This document shows, one piece after another, positions 39,351-48,575 of a stretch of DNA of 64,000 nucleotides. Source of the DNA: Mycolicibacterium mageritense (lineage in GTDB: Bacteria > Actinomycetota > Actinomycetes > Mycobacteriales > Mycobacteriaceae). A model generated the notes under the pieces. That model ran no database searches. It saw nothing but the letters and a program-made list of their open reading frames with translations, and was not told where the DNA came from. The stretch is taken from positions 5,146,001-5,210,000 of the forward strand of contig NZ_AP022567.1 of the NCBI RefSeq assembly GCF_010727475.1, read 5' to 3'. Made by a program: the position numbers and the translations under genes. Position 1 is the stretch's first letter. Every line of letters starts with the position of its first letter.

Positions 39351-40985
39351 ATGGCTGCCAATCCCCGAGCCGGACAACCGGCACAACCCGAGGATCTCAT
39401 CGACGTCGCACAGGTGGTGACCGCTTACTACACGCGACAACCCGACCCTGACGATGTCGCGCAGCAGGTGGTGTTCGGTACGTCGGGGCATCGCGGTTCG
39501 AGCATGGACGCGGCGTTCAACGAGGCACACATCCTGGCCACCACGCAGGCCATCGTGGAGTACCGCACGGCGCAAGGCACCACCGGGCCGTTGTTCATCG
39601 GCCGCGACACCCATGCACTGTCGGAACCGGCCTGGGTATCGGCGCTGGAGGTGCTGGCCGCCAATGATGTTGTGGCGATGATCGATTCCGCCGACCGCTA
39701 CACCCCGACCCCGGCGGTCAGCCACGCGATCCTGACGTTCAACCGGGGCCGCGATACGGATCTGGCCGACGGCATCGTGGTGACCCCGTCGCACAATCCG
39801 CCGCGCGACGGGGGCTTCAAGTACAACCCGCCCAACGGCGGCCCGGCAGACACCGACGCCACCGGGGTGATCGCCAAGCGCGCCAACGAGATCCTGCGCG
39901 ATGGCCTGAAGGGGGTGAAACGGATCCCGCTGGCGCGGGCCCTGCAGACCGCGCAGCGCCACGACTATCTGGATGCCTACGTGGCCGATCTGCCCAACGT
40001 TGTCGATGTGCACGCGATCCGGGCCGAGGGCATCCGGATCGGCGCCGACCCGCTGGGCGGGGCCAGCGTCGACTACTGGGGCGCGATCGCCGAGCGGCAC
40101 GGGTTGGATCTCACGGTGGTCAATCCGCTCGTCGATGCGACGTGGCGGTTCATGACGCTCGACACCGACGGCAAGATCCGGATGGACTGCAGCTCGCCCA
40201 ATGCGATGGCCTCGCTGATCGCCAACCGCGAGTCCTATCAGATCGCCACCGGCAACGACGCCGATTCCGACCGGCACGGCATCGTCACCCCCGACGGCGG
40301 ATTGCTCAACCCGAACCATTATTTGGCGGTGGCCATCGACTACCTCTACACGCACCGGCCCGACTGGCCGACCAGCACCGCGGTCGGTAAGACCGCGGTG
40401 AGCAGCTCGATCATCGACCGCGTCGTGGCGGGCCTGGACCGCAAGCTGCTAGAGGTGCCGGTCGGGTTCAAGTGGTTCGTCGACGGGCTGATCGGCGGCA
40501 CCATCGGGTTCGGCGGCGAAGAGAGCGCGGGGGCGTCGTTCTTGCGCACCGACGGCTCGACGTGGACCACCGATAAGGACGGCATCATCCTGGCGTTGCT
40601 GGCCTCGGAGATTCTCGCGGTCACCGGGTCGACGCCGTCGCAGCGCTATGCCGAGCTCGCCGAGCGTTACGGCGCACCGACCTATGCGCGTATCGACGCG
40701 CCCGCCGACCGGGAGCAGAAGGCGCGGCTGGCCAAGCTGTCGCCCGAGCAGGTGAGTGCCACCGAACTGGCCGGCGAGCCGATCACCGCCAAGCTGACCG
40801 CCGCGCCGGGCAACGGAGCCCCGCTCGGCGGGCTGAAAGTCACCACCCAGAACGCGTGGTTTGCCGCACGCCCGTCGGGCACCGAAGACGTGTACAAGAT
40901 CTACGCCGAATCCTTCCTCGGAGCCGAGCATCTCGCGGAGGTCCAGCAAGCCGCCAAGGATCTGGTTAATACAGTCATCGGGTGA
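39351..40985 (+). CDS. pgm: Phosphoglucomutase (alpha-D-glucose phosphate specific)
   Basis: 544 residues from ATG 39351 (MAANPRAGQPAQPED), matching the start of mycobacterial PgmA; the ATG at 39291 would add 20 weak residues. Phosphoserine loop GIVVTPSHNPPRDGG (family TxSHNP), metal loop GNDADSDRHGIV, sugar-binding GGEESAGASF, and phosphate-binding ARPSGTEDVYKIY at the end. It interconverts glucose 1- and 6-phosphate for glycogen, trehalose and cell-wall precursors. The stop overlaps the MFS gene (GTGA). Confidence 0.93.
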   Translation: MAANPRAGQPAQPEDLIDVAQVVTAYYTRQPDPDDVAQQVVFGTSGHRGSSMDAAFNEAHILATTQAIVEYRTAQGTTGPLFIGRDTHALSEPAWVSALEVLAANDVVAMIDSADRYTPTPAVSHAILTFNRGRDTDLADGIVVTPSHNPPRDGGFKYNPPNGGPADTDATGVIAKRANEILRDGLKGVKRIPLARALQTAQRHDYLDAYVADLPNVVDVHAIRAEGIRIGADPLGGASVDYWGAIAERHGLDLTVVNPLVDATWRFMTLDTDGKIRMDCSSPNAMASLIANRESYQIATGNDADSDRHGIVTPDGGLLNPNHYLAVAIDYLYTHRPDWPTSTAVGKTAVSSSIIDRVVAGLDRKLLEVPVGFKWFVDGLIGGTIGFGGEESAGASFLRTDGSTWTTDKDGIILALLASEILAVTGSTPSQRYAELAERYGAPTYARIDAPADREQKARLAKLSPEQVSATELAGEPITAKLTAAPGNGAPLGGLKVTTQNAWFAARPSGTEDVYKIYAESFLGAEHLAEVQQAAKDLVNTVIG

Positions 40986-42238
40986 GCGTTACGGAGGGCG
41001 ACTGTCAGGCCAAGGCGAAACTGCCTGGTGAAGTCTGGGTTCTGATCGCCGCCAATGCGGTGATCGCGCTCGGGTACGGCGTGGTGGCACCGGTGTTGCC
41101 GCAGTACGCGCGGCACTTCGGTGTCTCCATCAGCGCCGCCACGTTCGTCGTCACCGCGTTCGCACTGATGCGGTTGTGTTTCGCGCCGGTGAGCGGGTTG
41201 TTGATCCAGCGGCTGGGGGAGCGGCGGATCTACGTCAACGGACTGCTCATCGTCGCGCTGTCCACGGGTGCGTGTGCGTTCGCCCAGAGTTATTGGCAGC
41301 TGTTGCTGTTCCGGTCGCTCGGCGGAATCGGTTCGACCATGTTCTTCGTCTCCGCGCTCGGCCTGATGATCAGGATCAGCCCCGAGGATGCCCGCGGCCG
41401 CGTGGCGGGAATGTTCTCGTCGGCGTTCCTGGTCGGCTCGGTCGGCGGCCCGGTGCTCGGCAGCCTGACGGCGGGCCTTGGCCTGAGCGCACCGTTCGTC
41501 ATCTACGGCGCCGCTCTGCTCATCGCGGCCGCCGTTGTCTTCATCAGCCTGCGGCACTCGTCGCTGGCCGCCCCGGCGCCGGACGACGGACCGAAGGTGA
41601 CGGTCCGCGCCGCGCTGCGCAACCGCGCATACCGTGCCGCGCTGTTGTCGAACTTCGCCACCGGGTGGTCGGCCTTCGGGTTGCGAATTGCCTTGGTGCC
41701 GTTGTTCATCACCGAGGTGTTCCACCGCGGTGCCGGGGTCGCCGGGCTGGCCCTGGCCACGTTCGCGATCGGCAATGTGTCAGCGGTGATCCCCAGCGGC
41801 TATCTTTCCGACCGGGTGGGTCGCCGGGTGCTGTTGATGGTCGGGCTCACCGCCGCCGGTGTCTCGACCGTGGTGGTGGGGTTCACCGACGGGCTGACGC
41901 TGTTCTTGGTCGCCGCGTTCATCGCCGGTTTCTCGACGGGCATCTTCACCGCACCGCAGCAGGCCGCGGTGGCCGACATCATCGGCAGCAAGGCTCGCGG
42001 CGGTACCGCGGTCGCGACGTTTCAGATGATGGCCGACGTCGGATCGATCGGCGGTTCGCTGCTGGTGGGCTTGATCGCGCAGTACTTGTCGTTCTCGTGG
42101 GCGTTCGTGATCAGCGGCGCGATCCTGCTGCTCGCGGCGCTCGGCTGGACCCTTGCGCCCGAGACCCGCCCGAAGCCTTCCGCCGAGCACACCCCCGCCC
42201 GCGCGCTCGGCCCGGAGGCCGGCGGCGAGGTACCTTGA
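40982..42238 (+). CDS. MFS transporter (multidrug exporter type)
   Basis: 418 residues from GTG 40982, overlapping the pgm stop. Twelve hydrophobic helices. The MFS loop 2-3 signature appears as SGLLIQRLGERRIYVNG and its repeat as SGYLSDRVGRRVLLMVG. The motif-C-like helix MFSSAFLVGSVGGPVLGSLTAGLG is typical of DHA1 drug/proton antiporters. Substrate unknown; coupling to pgm is shared in mycobacteria but has no obvious functional reason. Confidence 0.85.
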   Translation: MSVTEGDCQAKAKLPGEVWVLIAANAVIALGYGVVAPVLPQYARHFGVSISAATFVVTAFALMRLCFAPVSGLLIQRLGERRIYVNGLLIVALSTGACAFAQSYWQLLLFRSLGGIGSTMFFVSALGLMIRISPEDARGRVAGMFSSAFLVGSVGGPVLGSLTAGLGLSAPFVIYGAALLIAAAVVFISLRHSSLAAPAPDDGPKVTVRAALRNRAYRAALLSNFATGWSAFGLRIALVPLFITEVFHRGAGVAGLALATFAIGNVSAVIPSGYLSDRVGRRVLLMVGLTAAGVSTVVVGFTDGLTLFLVAAFIAGFSTGIFTAPQQAAVADIIGSKARGGTAVATFQMMADVGSIGGSLLVGLIAQYLSFSWAFVISGAILLLAALGWTLAPETRPKPSAEHTPARALGPEAGGEVP

Positions 42239-42293
42239 CCAGCGATTTTGAACCAGGGGTAGCCGTGGTGTAACTTCGTGGGGCACGACAAAC

Positions 42294-42366
42294 GGGGCTA
42301 TGGCGCAGTTGGTAGCGCACCACACTGGCAGTGTGGGGGTCAGGGGTTCGAATCCCCTTAGCTCCA
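42294..42366 (+). tRNA. tRNA-Ala (anticodon GGC)
   Basis: 73-nt cloverleaf: acceptor GGGGCTA / TAGCTCC with one wobble, D-arm with GGTAGCGC, anticodon arm CACACTGGCAGTGTG (anticodon GGC), T-arm GGGG-TTCGAAT-CCCC. CCA is not encoded. It separates the pgm/MFS unit from the catabolic cluster. Confidence 0.95.
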
Positions 42367-42373
42367 CGTTTGA

Positions 42374-42414
42374 ACAACCCGTCCTGACCATCGGTCCGGC
42401 GGGTTTGTTGTTTT
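42374..42414 (+). terminator. Terminator after tRNA-Ala
   Basis: AACAACCCG (from 42374) pairs with CGGGTTTGTT (one bulged T) around a GC-rich loop, and GTTTTG follows. It begins 8 bases after the tRNA. Confidence 0.6.
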
Positions 42415-42560
42415 GCGGGATGGTCCGCGAATGGCGCAGTGTCTGTCGCCGCCGGGCCGGCGCCGCGTACGGTGCGGAGTTCCGTCGTACGGCGGCCTGT
42501 GTGGTCGGTCCACCGCATTTCCGAGCTGTGCAAAAATCGTCGGCCACACCCCTCGACTAT

Positions 42561-42587
42561 CTGATACATCAGTAATATATTAGAAAC
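42561..42587. promoter_or_regulatory. GntR-type operator candidate before the aminotransferase gene
   Basis: CTGATACATCAG (42561-42572) directly followed by TAATATATTAGAAAC (42573-42587). The segment ATATAYTAGAAACGA recurs almost unchanged at 52135-52149 before mscR. The 42416-42550 stretch upstream shows no gene. Confidence 0.6.
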
Positions 42588-42651
42588 GACTTAGTCGCAT
42601 ACTAGGCGTGGCTTTGGTGCCATGACTGATCAACTTGTTGAGGAGACCAGG

Positions 42652-43851
42652 ATGCAGCAGCTCGCACACCGGCTCGAGCGTCTGGGCACAGAGACCGCTT
42701 TCAGCGTCGCGCAGGCCGCGGCTGCGTGGAAGGCGAAGGGGCACCGCGTATATCCCTTCCATCTGGGCGATATCAACATCCCCACGGCACCGCACATCGT
42801 GGAGGCGATGAACCGGGCGATCGCCGACGGGTACACGGGGTACTGCCCGGGCCCGGGCATCCCGCAATTGCGTGAGGCGCTCGCCGACGACCTGGGTACG
42901 GCCCGCGGCATCGAGCTTTCGCCCGACAACGTCGTCGTGATGACCGGCGGCAAGCCCGTCATCACCAAGTTCCTGCAGACCGTCATGGACCCCGGCCAGG
43001 AGGTGCTCTACCCGAACCCCGGCTTCCCGATCTACGAATCACAGATCGAGTACCTCGGCGGCACGGCCGTGCCCTACCGGTATCTGCCCACGAGCGAGGG
43101 CTTCGCGATCGACCTCGATCAGTTGCGCGCCTCGATCACGCCGAACACGGTCGCGATCATCTACAACGACCTGCAGAACCCCATTTCGGCCGAGTCGACT
43201 CCGGCTGAACGCGAAGCCATCGCGCAGCTCGCGCAGGAGCACGACCTCTGGGTGCTCTCCGACGAGGCCTACTTCGAGACGCGCTATGAGGGCGTCTCCA
43301 GTTCGATCGCGTCGCTTCCCGGCATGCTTGAGCGCACCGTCATCCTGTACACGTTCAGCAAGAAGTTCGCGATGACGGGCTCACGGCTCGGCTGCGCGGT
43401 CGCCCCGGCTGAGATCGCGAAGGTGCTCAGCACGCTCAACACCAACGACGAATCGTGCACCACGCACTACGTGCAATGGGCCGGCATCGAGGCCCTGCGC
43501 GGCACCCAGGAGCCCGTGCACCAGATGCTCAAGATCCTGCGCGAACGGCGCGATGCCGCATGCGATTTGGTGAACGCCATCCCCGGGATGAATGTTGCCG
43601 TGCCGCACTCGACCTTCTACTTGTTCCCCGACGTCACCGAGGCGATGGACCGCATGGGCTACACCTCGGTCGGCGACTTCGCCGCCGTGGCGCTGCACCA
43701 GACGGGCGTTTCGTTCTGTACCCGTGAGCATTTTGGCCGCCGCCAGCCGGGCGAGGAGCGCCAGTACATCCGGCTCGCCTACTCGGGCATCGAGGTCGAT
43801 GACATCAACGAGGGCCTCGGCCGGCTGAACGAGTGGATCAGCGCCAAATGA
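42652..43851 (+). CDS. Class I/II PLP aminotransferase
   Basis: 399 residues if started at ATG 42652, which has GAGGAG upstream at good spacing; ATG 42622 is in frame but lacks a ribosome site. Fold-type I markers: GYTGYCPGPGIPQLREALA, the VLSDEAYFET Asp, PLP lysine in LYTFSKKFAMTGSRLGCA, and RLAYSG near the C-terminal Arg. It overlaps a D-2-hydroxyacid dehydrogenase gene (ATGA) and carries the cluster operator. A plausible reaction is transamination of serine (or glycine/aspartate) to hydroxypyruvate/oxo acid, which the next enzyme would reduce; the substrate is inferred. Confidence 0.83.
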   Translation: MQQLAHRLERLGTETAFSVAQAAAAWKAKGHRVYPFHLGDINIPTAPHIVEAMNRAIADGYTGYCPGPGIPQLREALADDLGTARGIELSPDNVVVMTGGKPVITKFLQTVMDPGQEVLYPNPGFPIYESQIEYLGGTAVPYRYLPTSEGFAIDLDQLRASITPNTVAIIYNDLQNPISAESTPAEREAIAQLAQEHDLWVLSDEAYFETRYEGVSSSIASLPGMLERTVILYTFSKKFAMTGSRLGCAVAPAEIAKVLSTLNTNDESCTTHYVQWAGIEALRGTQEPVHQMLKILRERRDAACDLVNAIPGMNVAVPHSTFYLFPDVTEAMDRMGYTSVGDFAAVALHQTGVSFCTREHFGRRQPGEERQYIRLAYSGIEVDDINEGLGRLNEWISAK

Positions 43852-44807
43852 GCCGGGTCGTCGTGACCGGGCGGGTTCCGGATGCCGCCGTCGAGAAGCT
43901 GCGCCTCGAGCATGAGGTCGACGCTTGGCCGGGCCCGGAATCGATTGGGCGCGAGGAACTCCTGCGCCGCGTTGCCGGCGCGGACGCCATCTTGAGCCTG
44001 CTCACCGAACGTGTCGACGGCGAACTGCTCGACGCCGCCGGCCCCCAGCTCAAGGTTGTCGCGAACGTGGCCGTGGGCTACGACAACATCGACGTCGCGG
44101 CGTGCCGTGAGCGCGGCGTGGTCGCGACCAACACGCCCGGTGTGCTCACCGAGGCTACCGCCGACATCGCGTTCGGTCTCATCCTCATGGCGACTCGCCG
44201 GCTCGGCGAGGGCGAACGGATGATCCGTGCCGGCCAGCCGTGGAAGTGGGGCATGTTCTTCCTGCTCGGCAGCAGCCTGCAAGGAAAGACCCTGGGCGTC
44301 GTGGGTATGGGTGGCATCGGCCAGGCAACCGCACGCCGCGCCAAGGCCTTCGGTATGGACGTCATTTACCAGTCGCGCAGCGAAATCGATCCCGTCATCG
44401 CGGCCGAGCTCGGCGCGCAGCGGGTGGACCTCGACGAGCTGCTGGCGGTGTCCGACGTCGTCACGCTGCACTGCCCGTACGATCCCACCACGCATCACCT
44501 GATCGGCGCTGAGCAACTCAGCGCCATGAAAAGCTCCGCATACCTGGTCAATACGGCCCGTGGACCGATCGTGGACGAGGCGGCGCTGGCCGCTGCCCTG
44601 CGCGACGGCACGATCGCCGGCGCGGGCCTCGACGTCTTCGAGCGCGAGCCCGAGGTCCACCCTGAGTTGGTCGAGCTCGCGAACGTGGCGCTCGTGCCGC
44701 ACCTCGGCTCGGCCACCATCGAGACTCGAACCGCCATGGCGACGCTTGCCGCCGACAATGCCCTCGCCGTGCTCCGCGGCGAGCAGCCCCCTACGCCGAT
44801 CGGTTAG
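43848..44807 (+). CDS. D-2-hydroxyacid dehydrogenase, probable glyoxylate/hydroxypyruvate reductase
   Basis: 319 residues from ATG 43848. NAD(P) fold GVVGMGGIGQATARRAKAFGM (about 149-168). Catalytic triad of the family: Arg in VNTARGPIVDE, Glu in AGLDVFEREPEVH, His in VPHLGSATIETR. The overall sequence is nearest the GyaR/GhrB group that reduces glyoxylate and hydroxypyruvate. Coupled translationally to the aminotransferase, so serine to hydroxypyruvate to D-glycerate is the likely route for serine carbon. Confidence 0.85.
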   Translation: MSRVVVTGRVPDAAVEKLRLEHEVDAWPGPESIGREELLRRVAGADAILSLLTERVDGELLDAAGPQLKVVANVAVGYDNIDVAACRERGVVATNTPGVLTEATADIAFGLILMATRRLGEGERMIRAGQPWKWGMFFLLGSSLQGKTLGVVGMGGIGQATARRAKAFGMDVIYQSRSEIDPVIAAELGAQRVDLDELLAVSDVVTLHCPYDPTTHHLIGAEQLSAMKSSAYLVNTARGPIVDEAALAAALRDGTIAGAGLDVFEREPEVHPELVELANVALVPHLGSATIETRTAMATLAADNALAVLRGEQPPTPIG

Positions 44808-44962
44808 CTGATTTCGACCTCGACAGGGCGCTGATCGCAAGCGCTGCAAGCTGTTTGCCGATGTCCCGTCCCGTGTGAGCGTGAGAGGTTCGCTGCGGCC
44901 CGGGGCCCGGTCGGCCGCGAATGCGGTGAGTCGCAGCGTGAGTGGGTGAATTCAGGGCGGGT

Positions 44963-45271
44963 TCAACACGCGACGTCGACCACCACGGTCCGGTCGGTCA
45001 CTGTGGTGACGAGGGACGAACCTGCACCCGGCGCGCCGGAATCGGTGCGGCTGAAAGTCCGGCCCGGACGGACGTCGTTGACCCTGCAATCCTCCAGCGG
45101 GGCAGCACCGATCCTGTTCACAAGGACTTGATACCCCTGCGAATGTAGTTGGCCGATTACTTGATCGGCGGTTTGAGGTCCGGCCGGCGCTGCGTCGGCG
45201 GTGTCGGCCAGGCAGAGCGACACGGCCGCAAACGCAGCCGCAGTGATGGTCGCGGCGACTCGTTTGGTCAT
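44963..45271 (-). CDS. Small secreted protein
   Basis: 102 residues from ATG 45271. Signal peptide MTKRVAATITAAAFAAVSLCLADTADA with cleavage near residue 27. The mature part (QTADQVIGQLHSQGYQVLVNRIGAAPLEDCRVNDVRPG) resembles the PASTA-like small secreted proteins common in mycobacteria, with two cysteines (C62 and C102, the last residue) that may form a disulfide. Function unknown. The preceding 44808-44962 stretch holds no gene that I can support. Confidence 0.75.
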   Translation of the reverse strand: MTKRVAATITAAAFAAVSLCLADTADAAPAGPQTADQVIGQLHSQGYQVLVNRIGAAPLEDCRVNDVRPGRTFSRTDSGAPGAGSSLVTTVTDRTVVVDVAC

Positions 45272-45349
45272 CGGTACCCCTTTTCCAGAATTGTGGCTAG
45301 GGAGTACACGCCGGTCGCGGTGGATTGGTTCACCCGCCGGTCCACCCGC

Positions 45350-45865
45350 TCAAATATCCCCGAACGGAGCCGCATACCGGATGACGCCCGCCGGGATGTC
45401 GCTGCCGTCGAGTGCGAGCACCATGAGCGCATCACCGGGTTCGTCGTACCTCATCCTGACGCCGTGTCGCGACGCCGGGACGAAGCCGAAACGCGGGTAA
45501 TAGGTGGGATGTCCGAGCACTGTGACGAGGCGTTCACCATGGGCTCGGGCCGTCGCGAGCGCAGCGCGGATGGTGGCCGACCCCGCGCCGGTGCTTTGGT
45601 GTTCGGGGAGCACGGCACACGGTCCCAGGCACAGCGCCGCGCTCTCGCCGACATGGCAACGGGTCAGCAGGGCGTAGGCGACGGCATCGCCGGTGCCGGT
45701 GAGTCCGAGCGTGGCCAGTCCGTCGATCCATGCGGGATCGCCGCGCAGAGCGTCGACCAGATCGGCTTCCTCGGCCGTCTCGAACGCTGCCAGGTTGATG
45801 CGGCGGACGTCGGAAATGTCGGCAGCGGTTTCCGGTCGTGTGCGCCAGTGCGGGTGGATGCTCAT
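45350..45865 (-). CDS. GNAT-family N-acetyltransferase
   Basis: 171 residues. GNAT core: RPETAADISDVRRINLAAFET at the start, then the acetyl-CoA loop in LGPCAVLPEHQSTGAGSATIRAALATARAHG (the Q/R-x-x-G-x-G/A pattern appears as QSTGAGS), VTVLGHPTYYPRFGFVPAS and a final strand. This type (YhbS-like) modifies an unknown small molecule or protein. It is a single gene between unrelated neighbours. Confidence 0.85.
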   Translation of the reverse strand: MSIHPHWRTRPETAADISDVRRINLAAFETAEEADLVDALRGDPAWIDGLATLGLTGTGDAVAYALLTRCHVGESAALCLGPCAVLPEHQSTGAGSATIRAALATARAHGERLVTVLGHPTYYPRFGFVPASRHGVRMRYDEPGDALMVLALDGSDIPAGVIRYAAPFGDI

Positions 45866-45946
45866 CGCGCCTTTCTACTCGAACCCGGCGTTGGAACGAA
45901 ACGATATTCGCTCGATCGTCCAACTGCGTCGGTCTAGGCTCGGGCA

Positions 45947-46774
45947 ATGGGTACAGCGGGGGACGACACGGATGCGACGGCGGGCGAGGTGTATGCCAAC
46001 CCGCACAACACGCCGTGGCACCGCGAGATCGCGGAGGGCAATACGGTTCTGCGGACTCAGGTGGGTTCGGGCCTGCATGGCGTGACGGTCGAGGGCACCG
46101 ACGACCGTGACGAGATGGGGGTGTGCATCGAACCACCGTCCTGCGTCATCGGATTGGACCGCTTCGAGCAGTACCAGTACCGCACGCAGCCGGAGGGCGC
46201 GCGGTCAGGAGCGGGCGATCTGGACTTGACCATCTACAGCTTGCGCAAATGGGCGCGACTGGCTGCCGCGGGCAATCCGACGGTGCTGCTGTTGCTGTTC
46301 GTCCCACCGGAGGAGATCGTCGAAATCGACTGGCCGGGACGTGAACTGCAGGCCAATGCCGACCTGTTCCTGTCACGTGATGCCGGCATCAGGTTCACCG
46401 GGTATCTCGATGCGCAGCGCGACCGGATGCTCGGGCTGCGGTCGCGCCGCACCAATCGGCCAGAGTTGATCGAAAAGTACGGTCTTGACACCAAATTCGC
46501 CTATCACGCGGTGCGTCTGGGTATCCAGGGCGTCGAGTTGCTCAGCACCGGGCGGATCACACTGCCGATGGCCGAGCCGTCCCGCACCTGGTTGCGCGAT
46601 CTTCGGGTCGGCAAGGTGGACAAGCAGACCGTGCTCGACACGATCGGCGACCTACGCGACCAGCTCGTCACGCTGACCGATGCCGCGGATCTCCCGCGCA
46701 GGCCTGATCAGCACAGGATCAACGACTGGCTGGTCAGTGTCTACACGCGCTGGTGGAACTCTGCCGCGCGTTGA
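45947..46774 (+). CDS. Predicted nucleotidyltransferase (RlaP/DNA polymerase beta-like)
   Basis: 275 residues. The nucleotidyltransferase core GSGLHGVTVEGTDDRDEMGV (about 41-60) has the G-S ... D-x-D pattern, with the third acidic residue in GDLDLTIYSLRKWARLAAAGNPTVL. The C-terminal half is helical (DTKFAYHAVRLGIQGVELLSTGRI). This group is often found with RNA-repair ligases, but none is here. It starts close to the divergent GNAT gene; its 3' end overlaps the convergent small gene by 34 bp. Confidence 0.78.
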   Translation: MGTAGDDTDATAGEVYANPHNTPWHREIAEGNTVLRTQVGSGLHGVTVEGTDDRDEMGVCIEPPSCVIGLDRFEQYQYRTQPEGARSGAGDLDLTIYSLRKWARLAAAGNPTVLLLLFVPPEEIVEIDWPGRELQANADLFLSRDAGIRFTGYLDAQRDRMLGLRSRRTNRPELIEKYGLDTKFAYHAVRLGIQGVELLSTGRITLPMAEPSRTWLRDLRVGKVDKQTVLDTIGDLRDQLVTLTDAADLPRRPDQHRINDWLVSVYTRWWNSAAR

Positions 46775-46968
46775 ACCAGATTGAGATCCGACTCTTCGAG
46801 CGCGAACTGGTGCGTGGTGAACACGTCGACGACCGCATCGAAGCGGCGCATGACGCGGTGCGGGGCGATGCCGAAGCGCGAGAAGGACTCTTCGTTGGGC
46901 GGCTCGGAGCGCGGGGTCCGGTCCAGGACAAAGGTGAGGATCTCTCGGTCATACCAGTCGAGGCGCAT
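46741..46968 (-). CDS. Small conserved hypothetical protein
   Basis: 75 residues from ATG 46968, with AGGAGA 7 bases upstream, which supports it over the plus-strand frames here. MRLDWYDREILTFVLDRTPRSEPPNEESFSRFGIAPHRVMRRFDAVVD suggests a short helix-turn-helix-like protein similar to DUF3263-type proteins. The end overlaps the nucleotidyltransferase gene tail to tail. Confidence 0.65.
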   Translation of the reverse strand: MRLDWYDREILTFVLDRTPRSEPPNEESFSRFGIAPHRVMRRFDAVVDVFTTHQFALEESDLNLVQRAAEFHQRV

Positions 46969-47018
46969 CGTCGTCTCCTAGCTCCGGTGGGAAGATGTTG
47001 CGGCCGCGCGCATCCGCG

Positions 47019-48407
47019 TCAGCATTCGACATAGTTGACGGGCACGTTGACAGCGAGGCCGCCAGTGGAGGTCTCCTTGTATTTGGAGCTCATGTCGGCG
47101 CCGGTGGTGCGCATGGTCTCGATGACCTGATCGAGCGTGACGTGGTGTGCCCCGTCACCGCGCAGGGCCATGCGGGCGGCGTTGATGGCCTTGCCTGCGG
47201 AGATGGCGTTGCGTTCGATGCAGGGAATCTGCACGAGGCCCTCGATCGGGTCGCAGGTGAGCCCTAGGCTGTGTTCCATCGCGATCTCGGCGGCGTTCTC
47301 GACCTGTTCGGGTGTGCCGCCCAGGATTTCGGCGAGGCCTGCCGCGGCCATCGAGGCGGCCGAACCGACCTCGCCCTGGCAACCGACCTCGGCTCCTGAG
47401 ATCGACGCCCGCTCCTTGTAGAGCGAGCCGATGGCGCCTGCCGCCAGCAGGAACCGGATCGCCGTATCGTCCGGATCACGCCTGCCCGCGGTCGTGTAGT
47501 GCACGGCATAGTGCAGCACCGCCGGCACGATGCCTGCGGCACCGTTGGTGGGTGCGGTGACGATGCGTCCGCCCGAGGCGTTTTCCTCGTTGACCGCGAG
47601 CGCCACGAGATTCACCCAGTCCTCGGCGAATTCGGGGCGTCGGTCGGGATCCTCCTCGTTGAGACGGTCGTACCAGTCTTTCGCGCGACGCCGCACGCGC
47701 AGCGATCCGGGCAGGTAGCCGTCGCGGGCGATGCCGCGCTTCTCGCAGTCGGCCATGACGTTGCGGATGTGCAGCAGGCGATCGTCGATCTCGGCCGGGG
47801 AGTGGGCCTCGGATTCCACGCGGCGCATGAGTTCGCTGATGCTGCAACCGAGCCGGTGGCAGAGTTCGAGCATTTCCTTGGCCGAGCTGAACGCCAGGCC
47901 GTGGGTGGCGGCGGTGGTCGAGGTGGCTGCCTGGCTCTCGGCTTCGGTGACGACGAATCCGCCGCCGATCGAGAAGTACGTCTCGCGGTGCAGTTCGGTG
48001 CCGTCGGCACTGACTGCTGTCAACATCATGCCGTTGGGGTGAAACGGCAGGATGGTCAAGGGCCGCAGCACGATGTCGTCCTCGGTGAGCGCGATGTCGC
48101 GGGCGCCGCCGAAGGAGATCCGGCCCGTCGCGCGCATGGCTTCGATGCGCTGTTCCATGACGTCGGTCTCGATCTCGTCCGGCAGATGTCCTTCGAGGCC
48201 GAGTAACACCGCGGTCATGGTGCCGTGCCCGGCCCCGGTCGCGGCCAACGAGCCGTAGAGGTCGACGCGGACATCCGCAACCTCGTCGAAGGCGCCGAGC
48301 GTGCGGAGGTCGGATACGAACCGCGCTGCCGCACGCATGGGCCCGACGGTGTGTGAGCTCGATGGGCCGATCCCCACCGAGAACAGTTCGAACACGCTGA
48401 TGGTCAT
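47019..48407 (-). CDS. sdaA: L-serine dehydratase (iron-sulfur, single-chain)
   Basis: 462 residues, full-length type with beta domain (SVFELFSVGIGPSSSHTVGPMRAA; substrate loop SSSHT) and alpha domain. Cysteines able to bind the [4Fe-4S] cluster are in GAEVGCQGEVGSAASM, LTCDPIEGLVQIPCIERN and the end VNYVEC, the C-terminal Cys tail typical of this enzyme. It turns L-serine into pyruvate and ammonia. An AT-rich element like those of the catabolic cluster lies upstream (48511-48524). With glyA it gives sarcosine/glycine carbon a path to pyruvate. Confidence 0.93.
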   Translation of the reverse strand: MTISVFELFSVGIGPSSSHTVGPMRAAARFVSDLRTLGAFDEVADVRVDLYGSLAATGAGHGTMTAVLLGLEGHLPDEIETDVMEQRIEAMRATGRISFGGARDIALTEDDIVLRPLTILPFHPNGMMLTAVSADGTELHRETYFSIGGGFVVTEAESQAATSTTAATHGLAFSSAKEMLELCHRLGCSISELMRRVESEAHSPAEIDDRLLHIRNVMADCEKRGIARDGYLPGSLRVRRRAKDWYDRLNEEDPDRRPEFAEDWVNLVALAVNEENASGGRIVTAPTNGAAGIVPAVLHYAVHYTTAGRRDPDDTAIRFLLAAGAIGSLYKERASISGAEVGCQGEVGSAASMAAAGLAEILGGTPEQVENAAEIAMEHSLGLTCDPIEGLVQIPCIERNAISAGKAINAARMALRGDGAHHVTLDQVIETMRTTGADMSSKYKETSTGGLAVNVPVNYVEC

Positions 48408-48510
48408 GGTCGCACCGCGTTCCGTGGCGAGCAGTCGGGCGGGGTCTCGAGTGAGGTCACCTTGGTCCCTTCTGTCGACGGGCCGAGAACGGGATCAATC
48501 TGATCGACAT

Positions 48511-48524
48511 GTGATATATGAGTC
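48511..48524. promoter_or_regulatory. Cluster operator-like motif upstream of sdaA
   Basis: GTGATATATGAGTC resembles the TGATATATTAG motif found before other genes of the cluster. It lies in the 168-bp gap between the folC-like and sdaA genes, about 100 bp from the sdaA start. Confidence 0.5.
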
Positions 48525-48575
48525 TTCATTGAATCGTAGGTCAGATCGGGGAGAGCGGTCAAGGAAAATGCGCCC

